Shown here: positions 18,923 through 27,198 of the stretch, one piece after another | How positions within the stretch are numbered: the stretch's first letter is position 1 | Layout of the letters: each line of letters begins with the position of its first letter | Virus record (IMG/VR): IMGVR_UViG_3300044695_005517 | Span: 1-42,644 of that record | DNA: 42,644 bases | Source of the DNA: a virus | Reading direction: 5' to 3' (one strand) | The notes under the pieces: model-generated | Databases searched by the model: none | What the model was told of the DNA's origin: nothing | The model's input: only the letters and a program-made list of their open reading frames with translations | Translations under genes and position numbers: made by a program

Positions 18923-20761
18923 TCAAGAAAAATTGATTGTCTTGAAATTCAATACTCTAACATTAATATCCTTGTTTGGGAACCTAATTTGATAGATTTG
19001 TGTTGGTTCAGCAAAGATTGTATCGGCCACAAGTTCAATTTGTCTTGTTGCTGAATCCGAATATCTTTGTGATGTTTGTGATGATGAATATTGTCCACCA
19101 ACATTATTAAAGAATTGTATATCTGATATTGATATTACACCATTTTCATTTTGGATTAATCTTCTTATTTCAGATACATATATATTTTTACCAAGTTGTT
19201 GGGTTAATGGGTTGAAATAATTTGAAATTATATCTATGATTTTTCCAACGATTGATCCTTGGTTTTGACTTGCATCCAGTACAACATCAACATTAACTGA
19301 AAGGTCAATAACATTTGCTGTTTCAACCGAAATGTAATCATTTATCATTCTGTAATTTGATAGATAATTTGCAACGTTGTTTTTAAGTGTATTTGAATTA
19401 GTTTCAGTTAAATTACCGCTTGTATCATAAGACAACATTTTAATTTTAATTTTGTTGTTTTCTTCTGTTATTGATGCTTTTGCTGGTGCTCCAAATTGTG
19501 ATGGCATCATTCTTAATACTGATTCATAATCATTTACAGTTACAGCTCTATTTTGCGCTGCAAAGTTAAATGAGACATATTGTCTTACTTCTTCTGTTGT
19601 TGGTGCGTCAGCTCCACCGATTGCCGCTGTTACATTGTTTACTTTTAATGAATTAACAACAGTTGTGTTTACAGATTCAGATGGTCCATTAACAAAAAAT
19701 GAAACAGTACCAATTTGATTTATTGTGTTAATACCCAAGTTTGTACTTTGACCACCACCAATTCTATACTGAACAAATAATGTTGAGTTTGATTTAAGGG
19801 CAGCCCCAAGAGCTAAATTGTTTGAGTATTTACTTAAATTCATATCATAACCACCTCTGGCAAACTCTCTTAATTGTTCTTCGGCTGAAACATTTCCACC
19901 ACCAAATGTCATTTTTAAATAACCCTCCGGTGTATATTCAGATATAAACTTTGTGTTTGTTGTAATATATCTACCGACTTTAATTCCTGGTTGGTCAGAT
20001 ACTTTTGTTGGGTCCTCAATAAAAACTCTATCTTCAGCCAGAGCTTTTACTTCATACCATCTATTATCAAGACCTAAAAATTCTTGTGGTTGTGGAACAT
20101 TTGTATATTGTGTTCCATCTTTTAAAAGAACACTAGTAATACCCAACACATTTTTTTCTGGTAAAAATAATTCAAAAAATGGTTTAACATCATTTGGTGT
20201 TATTGCTCTTTTGAATACTTTTGTAACACCATTAACAACAACTTCTCTTTTTGTAATTGTATAATTTAATAATTTACCGTTTGAATCAAAATTTGGAATT
20301 TTTAACCTATTTGGTGCTCCTTCAGAATTTATTGGTGATGAAAAATCAATATCATAAACAGTTTCAAATGGTTGTCCGGCACCACTTACTTGTGATCCTC
20401 GTCTTAAAACACCACAATATCTTAAATCTTCTCTGTCACCAAAAGCCGGTACAATAATTGAAAAGTCAACAAGTGCGACTGATGGTCTCTGTCCGGGTAT
20501 TTTTAAACCGTAAGTCCTTGCAATATTATAGATTGATGATTTTTGTTGTGCATACTGTAATACGGTCTCTTGAATACTTCTATCAATATGAAATTGTAGG
20601 TTGTCTGTTACGGCAGCATTTAAATCCAACATAACAGAAAATACACCAGCATCATTAAAGTTCTGAACTAAATCTGGATAATATGTTCTTGTAAAGTTTA
20701 TTAACTCGGTTCTAATTCCTTGGAAATCCCTAGTTGTATATGATATTTTCTTTTCTGCCAT
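18923..20761 (-). CDS. 6: Baseplate wedge protein, T4 gp6 / baseplate J-like
   Basis: A 612-residue protein, similar in length to T4 gp6 (660). The N-terminus (ISYTTRDFQGIRTELINFTR..YPD) followed by DAGVFSVMLDLNAAVTDNLQFHID is the typical start of gp6/baseplate-J proteins in T4-like phages. The middle has the family's 'YTPEGYLKMTFGGG' and 'YRIGGGQSTNLGINTI' beta strands, then VRQYVSFNFAAQNRAVTVNDYE, the helical turn that precedes the core fold, and a C-terminal half with INVRV-type strands. In the virion, gp6 forms the iris-like ring of baseplate wedges. It directly follows the gp25-like gene (5-bp gap), the same adjacency as in many contractile systems. The ATG at 20761 follows A-rich sequence, and a TATAAATA box sits at 20772-20779 inside the end of the gp25-like gene. 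Confidence 0.85.
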   Translation of the reverse strand: MAEKKISYTTRDFQGIRTELINFTRTYYPDLVQNFNDAGVFSVMLDLNAAVTDNLQFHIDRSIQETVLQYAQQKSSIYNIARTYGLKIPGQRPSVALVDFSIIVPAFGDREDLRYCGVLRRGSQVSGAGQPFETVYDIDFSSPINSEGAPNRLKIPNFDSNGKLLNYTITKREVVVNGVTKVFKRAITPNDVKPFFELFLPEKNVLGITSVLLKDGTQYTNVPQPQEFLGLDNRWYEVKALAEDRVFIEDPTKVSDQPGIKVGRYITTNTKFISEYTPEGYLKMTFGGGNVSAEEQLREFARGGYDMNLSKYSNNLALGAALKSNSTLFVQYRIGGGQSTNLGINTINQIGTVSFFVNGPSESVNTTVVNSLKVNNVTAAIGGADAPTTEEVRQYVSFNFAAQNRAVTVNDYESVLRMMPSQFGAPAKASITEENNKIKIKMLSYDTSGNLTETNSNTLKNNVANYLSNYRMINDYISVETANVIDLSVNVDVVLDASQNQGSIVGKIIDIISNYFNPLTQQLGKNIYVSEIRRLIQNENGVISISDIQFFNNVGGQYSSSQTSQRYSDSATRQIELVADTIFAEPTQIYQIRFPNKDINVRVLNFKTINFS

Positions 20762-20766
20762 TTTAT

Positions 20767-21225
20767 TTAAATATTTATAATTACAAAATCACTTGTTTCA
20801 AACACATCATTTGTTGATTTATATTCAATTTTTATTCTTGCCGTATGTTCTTTTTGTGATATTCCAGGAACTTTATATGCTAACTCACCATTACTATCAA
20901 CATATGTTCCTTTATCCTCGTCCTCTAATGATGCATCTGTAATACTTATATTTGTGATTAACAGATTTGGGAGATACTTTTCAACAGAATCTCTAATTTC
21001 AGATTCAATATCAGAAAATGTTGGTCCATCTAGTGGTTCAAATATATATTCATATAATCTTGTCCCAAAATCTGGTAAAAAGTATCTTGTGCCTTTTCTT
21101 GTTAATAATAAGTGAATTAAATTACTTCTTATTTCTTCAGATTTTGTATCTGAAGCGTCCAAATATTTTCCAACAAAAGAATCTCTAAAGGGAAAATTTA
21201 TACCATAAGTAATACCATTTGCCAT
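20767..21225 (-). CDS. 25: Baseplate wedge protein, gp25-like (GPW/gp25 family)
   Basis: A 152-residue protein (T4 gp25 has 132). The core matches the gp25-like fold: YGINFPFRDSFVGKYLDASD, then EIRSNLIHLLLTRKGTRYFLPDFGTRLYEYIFEP, then DIESEIRDSVEKYLPNLLI. The segment 'LL.T..GTR...PDFG..L...IFEP' is the family hallmark. gp25 anchors the first sheath ring to the wedge. I chose ATG 21225 (MANGITYG). A TTG two codons upstream (21231) is in frame, but it lies within the A/T-rich leader and ATG is much more likely. A TATTTAT box lies at 21231-21237. The gene is followed closely by the gp6-like gene. Confidence 0.88.
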   Translation of the reverse strand: MANGITYGINFPFRDSFVGKYLDASDTKSEEIRSNLIHLLLTRKGTRYFLPDFGTRLYEYIFEPLDGPTFSDIESEIRDSVEKYLPNLLITNISITDASLEDEDKGTYVDSNGELAYKVPGISQKEHTARIKIEYKSTNDVFETSDFVIINI

Positions 21226-21293
21226 ATTCAATAAATATAGTGTTGGTAAATTTTATCTAAATAAAAAACCCATTTTATTAGATAGGATTATAA

Positions 21294-22064
21294 TTAGAAA
21301 CAATTAATTTTTTTTATTTTATTTGCGACTTCAGTAACGTATCCATGTGATGTTATATCAATTTTGTCCCATCTTTTAGTGTTATAATTTGGTAAATAAT
21401 TTTTAACCAATTTATTTGTCACTTTAACATTATTAATCGTTTTACCAGCTTCACTACAAGGTTTTTTTATTTTTGGATTTGATGTTTCACAATACTTTGT
21501 TATTTTATCAAATCCTAGGTTATAGGATGCCACGGCAATGTCCAAAACAGCATTGATTGAATTTGATGGTTTCATATTAACAGATTTTGAGTTTTCACTA
21601 TAACCATTTTTTTTTGCAATATCTATTGCTTTTTTTATGTAAGTATAAACAGCAATTAAAGCCCCTTCTATTGTCAAAACATTTTCTTTAATTTTTAATG
21701 ATTTTATTGTTTCTTTTGTCATTTGAGCCGGACCTATCGAACTATCAGAAAAAATGTGACTTAACTCTTTGAATGGTTCTAAAATGGAATATCGTAATCC
21801 AGAACCAAAAGAACTTTCTCTACCAACGACACCTAAAGCAATTTTTAGTAAAAACTTATCATAACCTTTTTTTATTAGGCTATGTATTGCGGGTATAAAG
21901 GCTGGTGGTATACAGGGGTATTTTTTCTTTAAACTTTCAATTTTATCAGAGAATGGATTTACTTTTTGTTTTGGTTTAAATCTATCCAAACCAACTTGTT
22001 CTTTAATAATATCTTTAATTAAAATGTTAAGTTCGGACTCTGTTAGTCTTACTATGTTTTTCAT
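21294..22064 (-). CDS. Lytic transglycosylase (SLT/lysozyme-like) with a capsid-targeting-like leader
   Basis: A 256-residue protein from ATG 22064. Residues 78 to 90 (GVVGRESSFGSG) contain the catalytic Glu (E83) of the 'ES.fG' motif, 110 to 115 (IGPAQM) match 'GA.G.MQ', and 178 to 184 (VASYNLG) match 'A.AYNaG'. This is the motif order of SLT-type transglycosylases, which cut the glycan strand of peptidoglycan. Residues 1 to 22 (KNIVRLTESELNILIKDIIKE) are an amphipathic, separate leader ending in I-K-E before Q23, which fits the L/I-x-E site of T4-type prohead proteases. A CIPPAFIPAIHSLIKKGYDKF helix lies before the catalytic core. No signal peptide or holin is adjacent, so a virion-borne enzyme is more likely than a lysis endolysin, although the latter stays possible. 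A terminator lies just upstream and a TATTTATA box at 22079-22085. Confidence 0.75.
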   Translation of the reverse strand: MKNIVRLTESELNILIKDIIKEQVGLDRFKPKQKVNPFSDKIESLKKKYPCIPPAFIPAIHSLIKKGYDKFLLKIALGVVGRESSFGSGLRYSILEPFKELSHIFSDSSIGPAQMTKETIKSLKIKENVLTIEGALIAVYTYIKKAIDIAKKNGYSENSKSVNMKPSNSINAVLDIAVASYNLGFDKITKYCETSNPKIKKPCSEAGKTINNVKVTNKLVKNYLPNYNTKRWDKIDITSHGYVTEVANKIKKINCF

Positions 22065-22090
22065 AGTTATTTTTTATTATAAATATACAG

Positions 22091-22121
22091 ATAAAAAAAA
22101 ATCCCTACTTTCGTAAGGATT
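22091..22121 (-). terminator. Rho-independent terminator after the DUF5522-like gene
   Basis: On the minus strand a 9-bp stem (22121-22113 paired with 22108-22100, one T-G wobble) closes a GAAA tetraloop (22112-22109) and is followed by a run of nine T. The stop codon TAG of the DUF5522-like gene (22105-22107) lies inside the stem, so the terminator begins within the coding end. Confidence 0.85.
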
Positions 22122-22332
22122 CTTTTAAGTTTGTACTACCCTTCTCATATGAGGGCTCATAAGGGCAATGTTTGCATTTTGAGCCACAGCATTTGCCACG
22201 TTTTATATGAAAAGATTCGGTCATTACAATATTTCCAAATTTATCTTTATAGAAATCTGGTTCTGGAGTTTTTTTTGTTATCTCCTGAACGTATAATTGT
22301 TGGACCCAATCTTTTGATGCATTTACATTCAT
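22105..22332 (-). CDS. Small Cys-rich DUF5522-like protein
   Basis: A 75-residue protein from ATG 22332, ending with TAG. The segment DKFGNIVMTESFHIKRGKCC followed by GSKCKHCPYEP (residues about 30 to 60) matches my memory of DUF5522, with the pattern 'h.RG.CCG..C.HCPY'. The four cysteines (CC, C, C) plus His probably bind zinc or an iron-sulfur cluster. The biochemical function of this family is not known to me. The N-terminus (SKDWVQQLYVQEITKK) looks helical. It lies between the class II RNR and the transglycosylase with hairpin terminators on both sides, so it may form a single-gene unit. A redox or metal role alongside RNR is only a guess from position. Confidence 0.7.
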   Translation of the reverse strand: MNVNASKDWVQQLYVQEITKKTPEPDFYKDKFGNIVMTESFHIKRGKCCGSKCKHCPYEPSYEKGSTNLKESLRK

Positions 22333-22352
22333 TTTAATTAATTTTTCTTTGG

Positions 22353-22390
22353 TTATAAAACGCTAGCAATACTTGATATGTTAGCGTTAT
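22353..22390 (-). terminator. Probable terminator after the RNR gene
   Basis: On the minus strand AACGCTA (22388-22382) pairs with TAGCGTT (22365-22359), and two further pairs continue inside after one mismatch. The hairpin is followed by TTTTAT. It lies in the 84-bp gap between the RNR stop and the next ATG. The stem is short and the T tract weak, so termination may be partial. Confidence 0.5.
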
Positions 22391-22416
22391 GTCATTACCC
22401 CAGGTTACTTTCATAA

Positions 22417-24276
22417 TTAAACAATTTCACATGCACCTCCAGCACAAGCTGCTTCACCACGAAGATCGGTATTATCTTGTAACTCAATTACTTTTGTAAG
22501 ATCAACATTCTTTAACGTTAGAACCAATCTTTCAAAATCTTCTTTTGTACAATCTTCAAAAGGTGCTTGTGTGTAAGTACCTCCATTATAAGGTAAAACT
22601 GATAATCCGTTATAGAATTTTCTATTTTTCCACATCCAATCACCAACTAATTCCCACTCATCTTCTTTAATTGAAACTGTTGCTGATACATTGTGTGTGT
22701 TTTGACCGGTTCTATGTCCAGATTTAACCCATTCTTGTGATACTTTTTTAACTCGTTCCAACATTTGGAATACAGATTCATATCTCAAAATTGACCCTTC
22801 TGGTGCCATTTGTGGAATTGTGATTACAGCGGTATCGTGTGGTCTAAAATATTCATCTTCAACAAGTTCCGGGTGATTGATTGCAAGATATGAATATATT
22901 GCTTCATTCTTTCCAACACGGATTCTTCTTAAATAATAATCATTATGCCAAGCGTGAATACCAGATGATGTTCCCAATACTAATGATGAGGTGCCAGATG
23001 GTTTAACAGTTGTTGTTCTTGCAGATTTGTTAATACCAATTAAAGTTGCAACTCTTTCGTTTTCTTCTTTAACCGCGTTTGCTGCTGCTTTCATATCGTA
23101 ACCTAATACAACTCCAGAACCAATACCTGTCATCCCAACTCCAATAAGAGCGTCTTTTTCTGTTGTTCTTTTCCATACGTCTCTTAAATAATGGAAGTCA
23201 GTATAACCAGCTTGTAATGTTCCAATAAAGGCCGCCCCTTTAACTCTATTCTCAAAATCTTCTTGAGATTCTAAATCTGAAGCATTCACCTCACATAAGT
23301 TACAGAATTGGTAAGGACGAAGGGCAATCTCACAACAAGGGTTTGTTCCCCAATCTTTATCGTTTGATAAATAGATTCCAGGTTCTCCAGCTCCAGATAA
23401 TTCAATTCTTTTCCAAAGGTCCATAAAATATTCTTGTGTTACCTTATGTCTTAATAGAACAGCCGAATTATTTGCTCTACCTCTTTGTGGATTTGATTCC
23501 CACCAGTTTCCGGATTTACAAGAAATCATTTCTTCATCATCAGCGCTAAATAATGAAATTAAAGCCGCTCTACGAATACCGCCGGCAAGTACAGCATCAG
23601 CAATATGACAAACAATGTCGTGTGTTTCAATTGGTGTTAATTTCTCACTATCATTTTTGTTTTCAAACACCTTTGTAATGTTATGAATACAATCTTTTAA
23701 TGGTTGAGGTCCTGGTGCTTTTCCTCCTGATGTTACAAGAAGAGCTCCTTTTTGACGAATATCTGAAAAGTCAAATATAGGTGTTGAAGATTTAGTTCCC
23801 ATATAAGACTCAATCAACACTTTAATCGCATCAGCCCATCCCTCAATAGAATCTCCAATTAAGTATCTTCTTGTTCTTGTTGGGTTTGGTTTTTTAATTT
23901 CTGGTAATTTATCAACGTGATGTTTTTGTACTGAAAACCCAACGCCGGTTCCACCTAACAATAAAAACATTGTTTCTGAAAATGCGTCTGTGTGGTCTAC
24001 CGGTAAGTAAGCACAGTTATAAACTCTGTTTGGTGAGATTTCAATTGGTTTACCACCGAATTGTAATGATCTCATTGATGGTAAGATTTTCTTATCGTAT
24101 ACCATTTTGTAGACGTTTTCAATCTCGTCTTTAATTTGTGGGTATTTTTTTTGGTGCATTTCTTTATTTCTTGTCACCAATTCTTCCCACGTCTCCCTTC
24201 TATTTAATTCAGGGACGAATTTAGCGTATTTCATATATACTGTAATATCGCTTAATATTTTTTGTGAAATATCCAT
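22417..24276 (-). CDS. nrdJ: Class II (adenosylcobalamin-dependent) ribonucleotide reductase
   Basis: A 619-residue protein, shorter than the 739-residue Lactobacillus leichmannii enzyme. All the working cysteines can be placed. C88 in VYNCAYLP is the first of the substrate redox pair and C325 in FCNLCEV is the second. C314 in TNPCCE is the thiyl-radical Cys with N312 and E316 around it. C611 and C616 at the end (CAGGAC) form the CX4C pair that re-reduces the active site. LLGGTGVGFSV near 107 and SGTSSLVLGTSSG near 415 are further family landmarks. It reduces ribonucleotides to deoxyribonucleotides using B12 and needs no oxygen or small subunit, and no nrdB lies in the window. It sits downstream of the helicase gene (25-bp gap). 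The neighbouring Cys315 (NPCCE rather than the more usual NPCGE) is unusual. I saw no cobalamin riboswitch upstream. Confidence 0.93.
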   Translation of the reverse strand: MDISQKILSDITVYMKYAKFVPELNRRETWEELVTRNKEMHQKKYPQIKDEIENVYKMVYDKKILPSMRSLQFGGKPIEISPNRVYNCAYLPVDHTDAFSETMFLLLGGTGVGFSVQKHHVDKLPEIKKPNPTRTRRYLIGDSIEGWADAIKVLIESYMGTKSSTPIFDFSDIRQKGALLVTSGGKAPGPQPLKDCIHNITKVFENKNDSEKLTPIETHDIVCHIADAVLAGGIRRAALISLFSADDEEMISCKSGNWWESNPQRGRANNSAVLLRHKVTQEYFMDLWKRIELSGAGEPGIYLSNDKDWGTNPCCEIALRPYQFCNLCEVNASDLESQEDFENRVKGAAFIGTLQAGYTDFHYLRDVWKRTTEKDALIGVGMTGIGSGVVLGYDMKAAANAVKEENERVATLIGINKSARTTTVKPSGTSSLVLGTSSGIHAWHNDYYLRRIRVGKNEAIYSYLAINHPELVEDEYFRPHDTAVITIPQMAPEGSILRYESVFQMLERVKKVSQEWVKSGHRTGQNTHNVSATVSIKEDEWELVGDWMWKNRKFYNGLSVLPYNGGTYTQAPFEDCTKEDFERLVLTLKNVDLTKVIELQDNTDLRGEAACAGGACEIV

Positions 24277-24301
24277 ATTTACAAATTTAATTATTTTATT
24301 T

Positions 24302-25693
24302 TTAATTTTCTACTGATTTTTGTTTTTCTTTTTGTTGTCTCTTTTCCAACAATTCCTTAACCCTTTGTCGTTGTCTTTCCTCTTTTTGTTCTTCTAAACC
24401 TAAGAATGTTGTTGTAGATTCTGTATCAATATCTAGCATTGCATTATCAAATTTGCAATTTTCAAATACCACACCGTCATCCCCTATACGAGATTTGGTA
24501 ATTGCTATTGTGGCAAGTTTCATTTCTTTTTGTTGTAATGACTTTGCTACTGTTATAATAACGTGACCTACTTGTGCTTTCTTAATTGACCCACCCATTT
24601 GGTCTGTTGTTACAACATCTGAAGATATTGATGAACGATTACCTTGTGTTGCGGTCCAACCAACTATACTTAGTTCATGACACATCGCTTCAAAAGCTCT
24701 CATTACAGATCCTTCACTCTTCCATTCGTCTCCTAGGTTTTTATCCGGAACAACACAATCAATGTAATCCAAGATAACCATATCAATCTTAATACCGTCA
24801 GCAATCATCTTTCTGATTTCATTTTTAATCTGAAGCATTGTTTTGGTGTCAGATGGTAATTTTTTCAAAATCAACTCGTTTTGCATAGTTTCCTTGATTT
24901 CTTTTACTTTTTTCATCACCTCATCTTTTTTGTCTGACAATTCGTCAGGGTGAATCTTTGTCCAAAGAGTAAAATGTTTCCTTTGTATCACTTTTGGGTT
25001 GTCTTCAAAAAAGATTTGAAGAACATTAAATCCAAGGTTGAATGCGTGGTTTGCAATCTTTGTTGTTAGAGTTGATTTTCCTACTCCGGTTGGTGCAAGT
25101 ATTACACCAATTTCACCTTTTGCCAATCCTCCTTTTAACAGTCTATCTATTCCAGGTATACCCATTGGGATTGGGTGTCTGTAGTCGTCATCTAGCACTT
25201 GGTCTAGGTTTGAAAAGACATCCATTGCACTTGTGTCTTTTGAACCAACCAATAAGGCCTCTCTTACTAATTCTTCTAGGGTGTCATAGTTCTCAAACTC
25301 TCCACCATCAATAATTTTTTGTGCCTTTTTCATCACTTTCTGTAACTCTTGTTGTTTACAGAATTTAAGTGCTTTTTCTTGTACGAAATCCACTCCCTCA
25401 ATAGGCGCATCCTTGATTTTCTTAATAGTATCAAGAACAACTTTAATAGCAGTTTCCTGTTGTAATTCGGATTTGGCTACTTGTTCCAGAGTATCAAATG
25501 ATGGTGTGTGGTCGTATTTTTTATAATACTCTTTTACCATTTGAATAATGATTTTGAAATATTTGTTTTCAAAATAACTATTCTCAATTACATCAATGAT
25601 TGAATGTGAAAATTCTTTGTCTACAATAATTTGGTTAAGTAATTGAATTTGAAAATTGTTTCCGAGATACTCAAAGTTTTTGTTAGTCGCCAT
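24302..25693 (-). CDS. Replicative DNA helicase (DnaB / T4 gp41-like)
   Basis: A 463-residue protein, the size of T4 gp41 (475). The N-terminal 150 residues are helical (the primase- or loader-binding half of DnaB proteins). The RecA-like motor starts at about 175 with GIPGIDRLLKGGLAKGEIGV, Walker A is at 200-208 (APTGVGKST), Walker B at about 303-310 (IDMVILDY), and a TATQGNRSS sensor motif follows at about 347-355. A Lys/Gln/Glu-rich tail ends the protein. It unwinds DNA at the fork, 5' to 3'. No primase gene is visible in the window. The ATG at 25693 is preceded by AGAAGGAAAA, one of the few leaders that look Shine-Dalgarno-like, and by a TATTTAT box at 25718-25724. Confidence 0.92.
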   Translation of the reverse strand: MATNKNFEYLGNNFQIQLLNQIIVDKEFSHSIIDVIENSYFENKYFKIIIQMVKEYYKKYDHTPSFDTLEQVAKSELQQETAIKVVLDTIKKIKDAPIEGVDFVQEKALKFCKQQELQKVMKKAQKIIDGGEFENYDTLEELVREALLVGSKDTSAMDVFSNLDQVLDDDYRHPIPMGIPGIDRLLKGGLAKGEIGVILAPTGVGKSTLTTKIANHAFNLGFNVLQIFFEDNPKVIQRKHFTLWTKIHPDELSDKKDEVMKKVKEIKETMQNELILKKLPSDTKTMLQIKNEIRKMIADGIKIDMVILDYIDCVVPDKNLGDEWKSEGSVMRAFEAMCHELSIVGWTATQGNRSSISSDVVTTDQMGGSIKKAQVGHVIITVAKSLQQKEMKLATIAITKSRIGDDGVVFENCKFDNAMLDIDTESTTTFLGLEEQKEERQRQRVKELLEKRQQKEKQKSVEN

Positions 25694-25733
25694 ATATTTT
25701 TCCTTCTGTTAGTAATGATAAATACTACTACTT

Positions 25734-26177
25734 TTAGATAAATTGTGGATAAAAATAATTAAATTTCTTATCTGAAAAAATGTCAGTAAGTTCCGACAAT
25801 ATACTTTTCAGCTTTGGACGTAGGTCTACGGTATATCTCACCTTTGGTGGGTATACTTTTGCGTCAAATGACCTCTGACAAATTGTCAGGTTTTCTACCT
25901 TAATATAAAGGTTAAAATTTTCATCTCCCTCCGTAATTGAAGTATTTAATACTTCCGGATTTTCCATAATCTCATATTGGTTCTCCAACATATAAACTAC
26001 GGACCTCATCTTTAAATCATTTTGTAGGGAGTTACAAAAAGACTTAATGTAGTCATAAAACTCTTCTGATTTGTGGGCACTTTTATTAAACCCTTTTACA
26101 TTGAAGAATCTTTGTACTACAATGTTGTCGTTACACATTAACAAAAATTCAACTTTTGTTACATCCTGTTCTCTCAT
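25734..26177 (-). CDS. Unknown protein between 5' nuclease and helicase genes
   Basis: A 147-residue protein from ATG 26177, four bases after the stop of the nuclease gene. I do not recognise a family. It has alternating strands and helices: TKVEFLLMCNDNIVVQRFFNV at the start, then a helix with EEFYDYIKSFCNSLQNDLK, a strand RSVVYMLENQYEIM, then NFNLYIKVENLTICQRSF and a C-terminal aromatic tail (KKFNYFYPQFI). No catalytic motif is apparent. Its place inside the replication operon, between 5' nuclease and helicase, suggests a replication accessory protein; in T4-type phages a helicase loader or a small DNA-binding protein would be expected in such a setting, but nothing in this sequence proves either. 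Confidence 0.6.
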   Translation of the reverse strand: MREQDVTKVEFLLMCNDNIVVQRFFNVKGFNKSAHKSEEFYDYIKSFCNSLQNDLKMRSVVYMLENQYEIMENPEVLNTSITEGDENFNLYIKVENLTICQRSFDAKVYPPKVRYTVDLRPKLKSILSELTDIFSDKKFNYFYPQFI

Positions 26178-26181
26178 TTTT

Positions 26182-27198
26182 TTACTTTTTTGGTTTGTTT
26201 CTAAAATTTGTTTTTTCTTTCCTTGATAGTTTTAAAAATGGTCTTAAAAAATTTACCCAAGCGTCATCACCTTTTGGTAGAAATTTGAAGAACCCGTCCT
26301 CCATCATCATCCTAATTAAGTTTCTATGTCCTCTTCCGTCTGGATCCAATGACTCCGAGTAATATAAACTAACCAGTTCTTTTCCTTCATCTGAAATAAG
26401 TGGGTTCGCAAGGTCCACCAATTTCTCATTTATGATAAAAAATTCTTCTCCAAAAATCCCTTCTTTGGTTTTTCCACTAAGTAGATTTTGTAAGGCAACA
26501 TTTCCTTTTTGTTCTGTTAATAACTGTTCAGCCTTTGTTAAAATATCGGTATATTTAACCTCACTTTCAAGTATTTCTGGAAATAATTTAAGAAATGTTT
26601 TTTCACCCAAATAAAAAATACCATCAATATTATCCGAACTATCACCGGTTAATATTTTATAGGTTTTAACATTATAATGGGGGATTTCAGATGAGTCCAT
26701 CTTAATTCCATCCCCCAATTTATAATATCTCTTATGTTGTGGTGAGTATATAGAGACCCTATCAGAAATAAGTTGTGTTAAATCACGGTCAGAAGAAAAA
26801 ATGGTCTTATCTTCATCCTGGGATATTTGACAATAGTAAGCAACCAAATCATCGGCCTCTGATTGTTCAACTTCTAATTGTCTTACAAACATTTCTTCAA
26901 GGTATTGTTTTACCCTTTCTTTTTGTTTTAAAAAAGATTGTTCTTTAAAATCTTCGTCGTCTTTTTGTTTACGATTTAATTTGTATTTTGGGTATATAAT
27001 TCTTCTTTGTGATGAGCCGGTTTCACTATCCCAAAACACAACAACTTTATTGTAATTATTTTCTTCTAAAAATCTTCTTAGAGTGTTTAAAAAATGCCAA
27101 GTACCACCAACGTGTTCACCTTTGTTAAAAAAGTCTCTAACACCGTGGAAACCGATTTTTAGAAGGTTATTACCATCTACCAATAAAGTTTTAGTCAT
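26182..27198 (-). CDS. FEN-type 5'-3' exonuclease (T4 RNase H-like)
   Basis: A 338-residue protein, close to T4 RNase H (305). The metal-binding acidic residues of the PIN/FEN fold can be followed: D8 (LLVDGNN), D57 (VVFWDSE), E114/D116/D117 (EQSEADDLVAYY), D137/D139 (FSSDRDLTQL) and D186/D189 (LTGDSSDNIDGI). The last group introduces the helix-3-turn-helix DNA-binding part. Residues 60 to 95 are basic and form the arch region. It removes RNA primers and 5' flaps during lagging-strand synthesis. The gene overlaps the upstream methyltransferase by 8 bp. A basic C-terminal tail (LSRKEKTNFRNKPKK) may bind DNA. I am sure of the family but less sure that it is a functional orthologue of T4 RNase H. 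Confidence 0.9.
   Translation of the reverse strand: MTKTLLVDGNNLLKIGFHGVRDFFNKGEHVGGTWHFLNTLRRFLEENNYNKVVVFWDSETGSSQRRIIYPKYKLNRKQKDDEDFKEQSFLKQKERVKQYLEEMFVRQLEVEQSEADDLVAYYCQISQDEDKTIFSSDRDLTQLISDRVSIYSPQHKRYYKLGDGIKMDSSEIPHYNVKTYKILTGDSSDNIDGIFYLGEKTFLKLFPEILESEVKYTDILTKAEQLLTEQKGNVALQNLLSGKTKEGIFGEEFFIINEKLVDLANPLISDEGKELVSLYYSESLDPDGRGHRNLIRMMMEDGFFKFLPKGDDAWVNFLRPFLKLSRKEKTNFRNKPKK

Noticed and set aside
21229-21231. TTG start adding two residues to the gp25-like protein
   Set aside because: An ATG two codons later gives a normal gp25-like start; the TTG is part of the TATTTAT-rich leader.
21253-21282. Hairpin between the transglycosylase and gp25-like genes
   Set aside because: The stem is entirely A/T with a bulge and lacks a following T tract on either strand; A/T-rich gaps form such pairs by chance.
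22078-22085. T4-type late promoter TATAAATA
   Set aside because: Here, and at 9679-9686 and 31816-31823, it reads TATAAATA on the plus strand, opposite to all genes. Only the copy at 20772-20779 has the sense orientation, and it lies about 10 bp from the next ATG, too close for a confident call.
22333-22416. Cobalamin riboswitch near the B12-dependent RNR
   Set aside because: The gap before the RNR gene is only 25 bp, and the 84-bp gap after it holds only a simple hairpin. No B12-box-like sequence was seen.
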